DNA of 64,000 bases, from positions 20,991-84,990 of the forward strand of contig CAILAC010000012.1 in assembly GCA_903832055.1 (NCBI GenBank). Direction: 5' to 3'. Source of the stretch: an uncultured Acidobacteriota bacterium. GTDB taxonomy: Bacteria > Acidobacteriota > Terriglobia > Terriglobales > Acidobacteriaceae. The notes under the pieces were generated by a model. That model searched no databases, was not told the DNA's origin, and worked only from the letters and a program-made list of their open reading frames with translations. Positions within the stretch are counted from its first letter, which is position 1; each line of letters opens with the position of its first letter. The position numbers and the translations under genes were made by a program. This document shows, one piece after another, positions 54,643 to 64,000 of this stretch.

Positions 54643-55890
54643 CTATCGATGGCGCTTTCTCGCATGCGGTTCGATGTTGGGCAGCAGGCCGGTAAGCAGA
54701 CCGATGGCCGGCAGGTAGGCGCAGAGGTGGTAGACGTAATCAATGCTGGTGTGGTCTGCCAGCACCCCCAGCACCGCTGCGCCAATGCCGCCCATGCCAA
54801 AGGCAAATCCAAAAAACAGGCCGCTGATCATCCCGATACGGCCGGGGACCAGTTCCTGGGCGTAGACAAGGATGGCCGAAAAGGCCGAGGCGATGATGAC
54901 GCCGATGAAGACCGAGAGAACGCTGGTCCAGAAGAGATTCGCATAGGGTAGCAGCAGCGTGAACGGGAGCGCGCCCAGGATCGACACCCAGATGACCAGT
55001 TTGCGGCCGATGCGGTCGCCGACCGGGCCACCGATGAGGGTTCCGGCGGCAATGGCGCCGAAGAGCAGGAAGAGGTGAAACTGCGAGCTGGCCACCGAAA
55101 TATGGAAGCGGCTGATCAGGTAAAAGGTGTAGTAGCTGGTGAGGCTGGCGATATAGAAATACTTGCTGAAGACCAGCAGCATCAGAATGCCGAGAGCAAA
55201 GAGCACCTGTCTGCGGGGCAGCGGGTCGTGGTGGTGATGGGCGGCCTTGCGGGTGCGCAGGTGGTCCAGGCGTTCCTTGTACCAGCGCCCCACCCACATG
55301 AGGATTGCGATGCCGAGCAGCGCAAACAGGGTGAACCACAGCACTCCGCGCTGGCCGACAGGCAGGATGATGGCCGTCGCCAGCAGCGGCCCGACGGCGG
55401 TGCCGGTGTTGCCGCCCACCTGAAAGAAGGACTGGGCAAAGCCATGCTTGCCGCCCGAGGCCATGCGCGCCACGCGGGATGACTCCGGGTGAAAGATTGC
55501 CGAACCCACGCCAAAGAGCGATCCGGCGATGAGCAGCAGGCCAAACGAAGGCGCATAGGCCAGCATGACCAGCCCGATCAGGGTGCAGGCCATGCCGATG
55601 GGCAGCGACCAGGGCACGGGGCGGCGATCGGTAAAGTGGCCGATAAAGGGCTGAAGCAAAGACGCGGTGATCTGGAACGTGAAGGTGATGAGGCCAATCT
55701 GGGCGTAGTTCAGATGAAACGAGCTCTTGAGAATGGGGTAGATCGAGGGCAGCAGCGACTGCATCATGTCGTTGATAAGGTGGCAGATACTGACTGCGCC
55801 GAGCACACTGAGCAGTGTCGCCTCTGTCGGGGAAAACCCAGGGGTTGCGGGAGCCACAGCCTGGCTGTCAGCAGTCTTGTGAGGGGTCAT
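54643..55890 (-). CDS. MFS transporter, fosmidomycin-resistance (Fsr)-like
   Basis: The 415-residue protein has about 12 membrane helices. It begins with HLINDMMQSLLPSIYPILK, the hallmark of the Fsr group, and has the MFS loop motif FIGHFTDRRPVP and the helix-8 motif GGPVGDRIGRK. A His-rich central loop (RKAAHHHHDPLPRR) separates the two halves. E. coli Fsr exports fosmidomycin, and here the substrate is unknown. The ATG has AAGGA eight bases upstream. It is read divergently from rplU. Confidence 0.9.
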   Translation of the reverse strand: MTPHKTADSQAVAPATPGFSPTEATLLSVLGAVSICHLINDMMQSLLPSIYPILKSSFHLNYAQIGLITFTFQITASLLQPFIGHFTDRRPVPWSLPIGMACTLIGLVMLAYAPSFGLLLIAGSLFGVGSAIFHPESSRVARMASGGKHGFAQSFFQVGGNTGTAVGPLLATAIILPVGQRGVLWFTLFALLGIAILMWVGRWYKERLDHLRTRKAAHHHHDPLPRRQVLFALGILMLLVFSKYFYIASLTSYYTFYLISRFHISVASSQFHLFLLFGAIAAGTLIGGPVGDRIGRKLVIWVSILGALPFTLLLPYANLFWTSVLSVFIGVIIASAFSAILVYAQELVPGRIGMISGLFFGFAFGMGGIGAAVLGVLADHTSIDYVYHLCAYLPAIGLLTGLLPNIEPHARKRHR

Positions 55891-55968
55891 TGAGCGGATC
55901 CTTTGGTCTATTCTAGCTTTGGTGCGGCTTCGGCTGCTCGTTGTCGCTTTTCACGACCGTCGCGGTGA

Positions 55969-55998
55969 TTGACTCCGGGGAAAGAAAGACGATACACT
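55969..55998 (+). promoter_or_regulatory. Promoter for rplU-rpmA
   Basis: TTGACT (55969-55974) and TACACT (55993-55998) are 18 bases apart. Transcription would start near 56005, leaving a leader of about 160 bases before the rplU ATG. Confidence 0.6.
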
Positions 55999-56168
55999 AC
56001 CCTAGTTTGGCGATTCTGCCTGAAGCCCTGTGTTCGGCGCTCGTTTGCGGCTTTTTCTGAAAGCGGACTTGAGTGATGGCCGGGTGAGCATGTATTTGCC
56101 CATTCAATTGGAATAAAGGGAAGCGCGCCCTGATCGTTCCTTGGTCAAGCGGCTGCGCTGGAGGTTCT

Positions 56169-56504
56169 ATGTACGCAGTAATTCGTACCGGTGGCAAGCA
56201 ATACCGGGTCGCCCCAGGCGATGTCGTCAAGATTGAAAAGGTTGAGTTGCCCGAGGGTGAGACCCAGACCGTCGAATTTTCTGACGTGCTGGCGGTTTCC
56301 GGTGAGCCGGGAACGATTGCCAAGCCCGCGAGCGCCAAGGTGACCGCCGAAGTGGTGAGCGAAGGCCGCCACGCCAAGATTCTGGTCTTCCACCTGAAGC
56401 GGAAGAAGCAGTACAAGAAGCTGCAGGGACACCGGCAGTCCTTCACTGAAGTACGCATCAAGACCATCGAGGTTGATGGCGTTGCCTTTGGCGCGGCTGT
56501 CTAA
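56169..56504 (+). CDS. rplU: Large ribosomal subunit protein bL21
   Basis: The 111-residue protein begins MYAVIRTGGKQYRVAPGD and has the conserved KRKKQYKKLQGHRQ segment. It has the usual bL21 length plus a short tail. GGAGG lies just upstream of the ATG. It is followed 65 bases later by rpmA, as is usual. Confidence 0.97.
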   Translation: MYAVIRTGGKQYRVAPGDVVKIEKVELPEGETQTVEFSDVLAVSGEPGTIAKPASAKVTAEVVSEGRHAKILVFHLKRKKQYKKLQGHRQSFTEVRIKTIEVDGVAFGAAV

Positions 56505-56569
56505 GCTCTTCTAAACCACGGGCGGCAGCCCTTGATCTTTGACCTTCGGGTTTCGAAAGGATTTTTGCA

Positions 56570-56833
56570 ATGGCACATAAAAAAGGTGGCGGTAGTTCAA
56601 CAAACGGACGCGACTCCAATGCCCAGCGGCTCGGAGTCAAGGCTTTTGGCGGCCAGGTAGTCACGGGCGGCACCATCATCGTTCGGCAGCGTGGCACACC
56701 GATCAAGCCCGGCCTGAACGTCGGCATCGGCAAAGACGACACCCTGTTCGCCAAGGTCAGCGGAACCGTACAGTTCCGTGATCGCGGCAACAAGGGCCGT
56801 TTCGCGTTTGTCGAACCGATCGTCGCGCTGTAA
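56570..56833 (+). CDS. rpmA: Large ribosomal subunit protein bL27
   Basis: The 87-residue protein begins [20 protein letters not shown], so the flexible N-terminus that reaches the peptidyl-transferase centre is present without a cleavable leader. [15 protein letters not shown] follows. It is co-transcribed with rplU. obg, often third in this operon, is 8 kb away. Confidence 0.97.
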   Translation: MAHKKGGGSSTNGRDSNAQRLGVKAFGGQVVTGGTIIVRQRGTPIKPGLNVGIGKDDTLFAKVSGTVQFRDRGNKGRFAFVEPIVAL

Positions 56834-56850
56834 CAGTTGTAGAAGTGCTG

Positions 56851-56885
56851 AAAAGGCCGGCTCCCTGAGGGGACCGGCCTTTTTC
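56851..56885 (+). terminator. Rho-independent terminator of rplU-rpmA
   Basis: AAAAGGCCGG (56851-56860) pairs with CCGGCCTTTT (56874-56883), with an inner CTCCC/GGGGA stem, and ends in TTTTT. It begins 18 bases after the rpmA stop. Confidence 0.9.
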
Positions 56886-56969
56886 TGCGTTCCTGATTCA
56901 CTGGACGATTTCGTTTGGGTCTGCCTTCAGGCCACTTGAGTTTTCAGCCGTTCGAATCGATACCCGAAC

Positions 56970-57842
56970 TCAGGACTCCGACTCTTTGCCCTTGATCGTT
57001 CGGATGAAAGCTCGTTCCACGACTTTTTCTACGTCCACGAGGAAGAAGCTGGGGGTTGGTTCCAGCGCAACCTGGGTGCCTTTGTGCCCGAGGGCAGAGG
57101 CGATCTGATCCCATTTATAGATGGCGGAGTTTACCGGGAGAGTCACCGTCTTGCGAACTGGTTCAGGCAGAACTGCATACGCCGTCCACAAGCCGAGTGT
57201 GAGAACTGAGCCCGCCTCGAAAACCGCCTGCAGACCCGGATTCATCGTGCTGCCCATGGCTGCCACGATGGACTGCACACAATCAATGGCTGCCATCATG
57301 CCCATGCCCAGAGCCAGCCCAAATGGACGGCTGCGGGGGGACAATCCGATAGCTTTCATGCTGAGAATGAGGAATGCGAGGACGCACAATTCCGCAGTAC
57401 CCACGCAGCGCATGAACTGGATGCAGACGCCGGTCAGCAGCGCTGGCCCTAACGGAACCGATGTGAAGGTTGTCGCAGTAACGAGAATTGAAGCCAGGGC
57501 AGCCCATCGGAAAATCGTCGTGCCCATGCGAACAAGTCCGGGCAGCGGCTTCATTGCCTGCTTGTAAACATCAAGGCAGCTCAGGAACAGCAGAACGGCT
57601 GTCATCAGATAGCTTGACCAGTGAACCACGAAGTAGATCTTCGTATAGGCCATCGGACTGGCAAGCAGCGGTCCAAACAGCAAAAACTCGACGATGACCG
57701 CAGTCATCGCGCGAACAAGCAGGTAGGAGTACATCCACGGGAAGCTCTTGCGAAGATCGGACCTCGTAAACACGGCGAAGAGCACCACCGACAACAGTAC
57801 GTCGAGGTTGACAATCGCCGTTTGCACAAAAGACGAGTCCAT
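56970..57842 (-). CDS. Seven-helix membrane protein of unknown function
   Basis: I chose the ATG at 57842 (MDSSFVQTAIVNL), which has GGAG seven bases upstream, giving 290 residues. The frame is open to 57899. About seven hydrophobic helices lie between residues 8 and 225 (for example VLLSVVLFAVF, LLVRAMTAVIVEFLLFG, YLMTAVLLFLSCLDVY). A cytoplasmic tail of ~60 residues follows, with the basic segment TIKGKESES at the end. I do not recognise the family, but such 7-TM proteins are frequent in Terriglobia. A small secreted peptide is encoded 119 bases upstream on the same strand. Confidence 0.75.
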   Translation of the reverse strand: MDSSFVQTAIVNLDVLLSVVLFAVFTRSDLRKSFPWMYSYLLVRAMTAVIVEFLLFGPLLASPMAYTKIYFVVHWSSYLMTAVLLFLSCLDVYKQAMKPLPGLVRMGTTIFRWAALASILVTATTFTSVPLGPALLTGVCIQFMRCVGTAELCVLAFLILSMKAIGLSPRSRPFGLALGMGMMAAIDCVQSIVAAMGSTMNPGLQAVFEAGSVLTLGLWTAYAVLPEPVRKTVTLPVNSAIYKWDQIASALGHKGTQVALEPTPSFFLVDVEKVVERAFIRTIKGKESES

Positions 57843-57961
57843 GCAGCTTCTCCGGGCCACTCTTGAAAGAGCAACCTTAGAATAACCCGTTTCAGACAAG
57901 TCGCCTAGTCAATTCGGTAACCGGCACGTAGCACTTTTGTGCTAAAGGCACGTTCTGTGGT

Positions 57962-58138
57962 CTACCTTGCTGAACGGATCACCGGACACTTCTGGGTGAA
58001 TGGGTTGCAGGTAGGCATTGGCCCCGGAACATTACTGGATGTGATAGCTGCAGCCGAGACTGCACTCGGAAGGGAGTTGCCAACAAGGGCTGCGGAGATG
58101 ACCAGAAGGAGGGCCAAACTGCGGATCATGATCTTCAT
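57962..58138 (-). CDS. Small secreted peptide (58 residues) with CNPFTQKC motif
   Basis: This gene was found by direct translation of the minus strand from the ATG at 58138 to a TAG at 57962. An AGAGGA lies 8-13 bases upstream. Residues 1-29 are a clear signal peptide (MKIMIRSLALLLVISAALVG, cleavage near AVSA|AA). The mature ~29 residues are SSNVPGPMPTCNPFTQKCPV plus a basic IRSAR end, with exactly two Cys seven apart that could form a disulfide loop. I know no named family. It could be a peptide signal, toxin or redox peptide. The 7-TM protein gene follows on the same strand, and a 6-bp hairpin TAGCAC/GTGCTA (57929-57944) lies between them. Confidence 0.6.
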   Translation of the reverse strand: MKIMIRSLALLLVISAALVGNSLPSAVSAAAITSSNVPGPMPTCNPFTQKCPVIRSAR

Positions 58139-61239
<3,101 letters not shown>

Positions 61240-61407
61240 AACAGGGCATGGACAAGGGGCTATTGGGCTGATTTCCAATGGGAGTCAGCCCTTTTTGCTG
61301 CGCGGCGATTCATATGGATGGGTATTGGACGAGATTCGCCCGATGTCAGCGATGCCCTTGTGAAAGCGTTTGCAGAAGCTGAGTAAATCAGTTTACGATT
61401 CCGCCCT

Positions 61408-63069
61408 ATGAAGAATCTTCCTGGTTTCATCACTGTAGTTTTGCTGTTGGCTGCGCCCCTGCTCAAGGCCCAGACTGCACCTATCGCCAATGACCCGCTT
61501 GCGCCGACGCATGACACCAAGTCTGCCGAGCAGATTGAACTGGAGTGGCAGAAATCTGTCGCCAAATACGACACCCAGCGCGCGGCCCTGCTCAAGGAAG
61601 CCGACCGCCAAGCCAATGATGGCCCCTTCCGGCCTGACTGGGAGAGCCTGCGCCAGTACCAGCAGCCGCAGTGGTACAAGGATGCGAAGTTCGGCATCTT
61701 CATTCACTGGGGCGTCTATGCGGTGCCGGGGGCCGAGAGTGAGTGGTATCCGCGCAACATGTACAAGCCGGAAGAGGGCGCGTACAAAAACTTCCAGTCT
61801 CACTTTGCCTCGACCGACCCAGCGCAAAAGGACGCGCTCGGCTACAAGGATCTGATCCCCAAATTCAAAGCAGAGAAGTGGGACCCCGCAGCCTGGGCAG
61901 CGCTCTTCAAGGAAGCCGGCGCAAAGTATGTGGTGCCCGTAGCTGAACACCACGATGGCTTTTCAATGTACGACTCGGGACTCTCAGACTGGACGGCGGT
62001 CAAGATGGGCCCCAAACGTGACGTGATTGGCGACTTGGCCAAGGCAATCCGCGCCGAGGGACTGCACTTTGGGCTTTCGTCGCACCGCGCCGAGCACGAT
62101 TTCTTCTTCGATGGCGGCCGCACCATCCGGTCTGACGTGAACGACCCGAAGTACGCCTCGCTCTACGGTCCAGCACACACCATGCTTGAAGGAGCCAGTG
62201 GCAGCACGATGGTGAACGACTGGACCTACGTGAGTCCCGCATGGACCGCTGACTGGCTGGCGCGAGCGACCGAACTGGTGGAAAAGTACAAGCCGGAGAT
62301 CGTCTACTACGACTGGTGGATCGGCCAGCCAAACTTCCGCCCGCGTGTGCAGGAGTTTGACGCCTTCTATTACAACTTCGCCGTCGCCCACGGCTACACC
62401 GGTGTCGTCAATTTCAAAGACTTTTCAATGGACTGGAAGTCAGGTGTGCGCGACTTTGAGCGCGGCCAACTGGCCACCATTGAGCCTGACCACTGGCAGA
62501 CAGATACCTCGATCAGCAAGCTTTCCTGGGGATATATCGAGAACGACCAGTACCAGCCGCCGGAGTTTTTGGTGCACCAGCTCATCGACATCGTAAGCAA
62601 AAACGGCAACCTGCTGCTCAACATCGGCCCAAAGGCAGACGGAACCATTCCCGACCAGATCGTCTCTACGCTCAAGGAAATGGGCCTCTGGCTCAAGGCC
62701 AATGGCGAGTCGATCTACGCGACCACTCCGTGGAAAGTCTACGGCGAAGGGCCAACCAAAGTGATCGGCGGCGCGTTCCACGACCAGGACACGAAGCCGT
62801 ACACCACGGAGGACTTCCGCTTCACGGCCAGGGGCAAGACCATTTACGCCATCGGCATGGGCTGCCCGGCAGATGCGGCAGACGAGTTTGCGACCATTCA
62901 CGCGATGGGCGCGGCCAAAGAAGCCAAGGGACTGTCGATTGATTCGATTGAGCTTGCGGGTTCGACCGAAAAGCTGACCTGGCTTCAGACTCCCGAGGCG
63001 CTCAACGTGAAACTGCCCGCCTCGGCGCCCTGCAAGTATGCCTATGTGTTGAAGATTGCGACCCGGTAG
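61408..63069 (+). CDS. Secreted GH29 alpha-L-fucosidase
   Basis: The 553-residue protein has a signal peptide ending LKAQT. Residues ~85-410 form the GH29 barrel: KFGIFIHWGVYAVPG, VVPVAEHHDGFSMYDS and the nucleophile Asp302 in EIVYYDWWIGQPN. A C-terminal beta domain follows (IYAIGMGCP and after). GH29 enzymes remove alpha-fucose from glycans. The general acid is not identifiable by eye. The gene is single and follows gyrB by 168 bases. It adds to the mannosidase and arabinofuranosidase as evidence of a glycan-degrading habit. Confidence 0.94.
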   Translation: MKNLPGFITVVLLLAAPLLKAQTAPIANDPLAPTHDTKSAEQIELEWQKSVAKYDTQRAALLKEADRQANDGPFRPDWESLRQYQQPQWYKDAKFGIFIHWGVYAVPGAESEWYPRNMYKPEEGAYKNFQSHFASTDPAQKDALGYKDLIPKFKAEKWDPAAWAALFKEAGAKYVVPVAEHHDGFSMYDSGLSDWTAVKMGPKRDVIGDLAKAIRAEGLHFGLSSHRAEHDFFFDGGRTIRSDVNDPKYASLYGPAHTMLEGASGSTMVNDWTYVSPAWTADWLARATELVEKYKPEIVYYDWWIGQPNFRPRVQEFDAFYYNFAVAHGYTGVVNFKDFSMDWKSGVRDFERGQLATIEPDHWQTDTSISKLSWGYIENDQYQPPEFLVHQLIDIVSKNGNLLLNIGPKADGTIPDQIVSTLKEMGLWLKANGESIYATTPWKVYGEGPTKVIGGAFHDQDTKPYTTEDFRFTARGKTIYAIGMGCPADAADEFATIHAMGAAKEAKGLSIDSIELAGSTEKLTWLQTPEALNVKLPASAPCKYAYVLKIATR

Positions 63070-63200
63070 GCCTCGCCTGAACCAATGTGCAGCGGGATAA
63101 AACCCGCTGCGGAATACCCCTTGCTTTCACAGGGAGCGGCCCGGTAGTTTGCGTAGAAGACTACTTCGCTTGAACTTGACTGGAACGAGGGCTCTCCGCC

Positions 63201-64000
63201 ATGACACTGAAGCAATTGGACCGTAGAGGATTTCTGGCCGCGTGCAGCCGGGCCGGGGTAGCGTCTACCCTGCTGCCCGGCGTGCTGTATACGCTGACAT
63301 CGCAGGCCGCACAGGCGCAAACCGAGCCGGGCAAGCCAGCCGAGGCACCCAAGATCACGCCTGAGCTGCTCGACCAGGCAGCGGTGCTGGCCGGGATTAC
63401 GCTCACAGCCGAGCAGAAAAAGCTGATGCTGGCGGGCCTGGGCTATCAGCGCGATTCGTACGCAGAGATTCGCGCGCTCAAGCTGCCGAACAGCGTTGCA
63501 CCCGCGTATGTCTTCAATCCCCTACCCCCGGGAGCCAGGGTTGAAACCGCCAAAGCTGCCCCGCGCTGGAGTGATGCGTCTGCGCGTTCGGCCCCTGCGC
63601 AGATCGAGGATCTCGCCTTTGCCACCGTCCGCGAACTGGCCGAGCTCCTCCGCACCCGCAAGGTCACTTCCCTCGCGCTGACGCAAATGTACCTGGCGCG
63701 GCTCAAGCGCTATGACTCGAAGCTGCACTTTGTCATTTCGTTGACTGAAGAGCGAGCGCTGGCCCAGGCCAAGGCCGCCGACGCTGAGATTGCCGCAGGC
63801 AACTATCGCGGGCCGCTGCACGGCATTCCCTGGGGCGCAAAAGACCTGCTGGCAGTCAAAGGCTATCCGACCACCTGGGGCGCGGGCGGTTTTGAGCAGC
63901 AGCACTTCGACGAAGACGCCGTCGTTGTCCAGCGGCTCGACGCAGCCGGTGCAGTCCTGGTCGCCAAGTTTACCCTCGGCGCGCTGGCCATGGGCGACAA
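63201..64000 (+). CDS. Tat-exported amidase (N-terminal part)
   Basis: The gene runs off the window; 266 residues are visible. The N-terminus carries the twin-arginine motif DRRGFLAA in a signal peptide, so the enzyme is exported folded. After a Pro/Ala linker, the amidase-signature domain starts with LAELLRTRKVTSLALTQMYL and LHGIPWGAKDLLAVKGYPTTWG, where the catalytic Lys is residue 214. The two catalytic Ser lie beyond the window. This family hydrolyses amides or acts as a Gln-tRNA amidotransferase relative. The Tat signal points to a secreted amidase. Confidence 0.9.
   Translation, partial: MTLKQLDRRGFLAACSRAGVASTLLPGVLYTLTSQAAQAQTEPGKPAEAPKITPELLDQAAVLAGITLTAEQKKLMLAGLGYQRDSYAEIRALKLPNSVAPAYVFNPLPPGARVETAKAAPRWSDASARSAPAQIEDLAFATVRELAELLRTRKVTSLALTQMYLARLKRYDSKLHFVISLTEERALAQAKAADAEIAAGNYRGPLHGIPWGAKDLLAVKGYPTTWGAGGFEQQHFDEDAVVVQRLDAAGAVLVAKFTLGALAMGD

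Noticed and set aside
56930..56975. TTCGAATC sequence recalling a tRNA T-loop
   Set aside because: No acceptor, D or anticodon arms can be formed around it, so it is not a tRNA.

Overview
The window reads as chromosomal DNA of an Acidobacteriota, most likely class Terriglobia (Acidobacteriaceae). This is inferred from the gene content: very large Oar-type TonB-dependent receptors with an N-terminal carboxypeptidase-regulatory domain, secreted glycoside hydrolases, an ASPIC/UnbV-like FG-GAP protein, a lipid A gene set that uses LpxI, and short GC-rich palindromic intergenic repeats. There is no 16S rRNA gene in the window, so the rank below phylum is an inference. I see no prophage, insertion sequence, CRISPR array, rRNA or tRNA gene. 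This is a core-genome window with accessory carbohydrate-use islands.

Layout. 1-3.4 kb: a partial LolA-like protein, then fabZ-lpxA-lpxI (lipid A) and an exported peroxiredoxin. 3.5-13.4 kb: a histone-H1-like Lys/Ala repeat protein, MltD, LepA, an AT-rich spacer with DnaA boxes (candidate origin), then Skp/OmpH, BamA and a CPXCG protein. 13.5-16.3 kb: glutathione peroxidase, a DODA-type dioxygenase, a MerR regulator and a small zinc-ribbon protein. 16.9-32.4 kb: a glycan-use island made of a LacI regulator, GH38 alpha-mannosidase, two TPR proteins, an Oar receptor, an FG-GAP/UnbV protein, a small secreted protein and a membrane-anchored TPR protein. The palindrome TGGAAACGATACCA occurs upstream of both the mannosidase and the receptor and ties the island to the LacI protein. 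32.7-37.8 kb: yidC-yidD-rnpA-rpmH divergent from dnaA, without dnaN or recF. 38-46.8 kb: GH51 arabinofuranosidase, Uma2 protein, a molybdopterin oxidoreductase, a SnoaL-like protein and a second Oar receptor. 47-56.8 kb: housekeeping genes obg, mltG, ruvX, greA, a CDP-alcohol phosphatidyltransferase, msrB, rpmB, an Fsr-like MFS pump, rplU and rpmA. 57-64 kb: a 7-TM membrane protein preceded by a previously unlisted 58-residue secreted peptide gene, then gyrB, a GH29 fucosidase and a Tat-exported amidase that runs off the window.

How it works together. The envelope theme is strong: lipid A synthesis, BamA/Skp outer-membrane assembly, YidC/YidD inner-membrane insertion and two lytic transglycosylases. 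The second theme is uptake and trimming of complex glycans (mannosidase, arabinofuranosidase, fucosidase, two Oar receptors). The most interesting undescribed items are the secreted CNPFTQKC peptide next to a 7-TM protein, the LacI operator set, the DnaA-box cluster far from dnaA, and a CTG start on ruvX. Promoters close to the sigma70 consensus were found upstream of skp, bamA, the mannosidase, the Uma2 gene and rplU.
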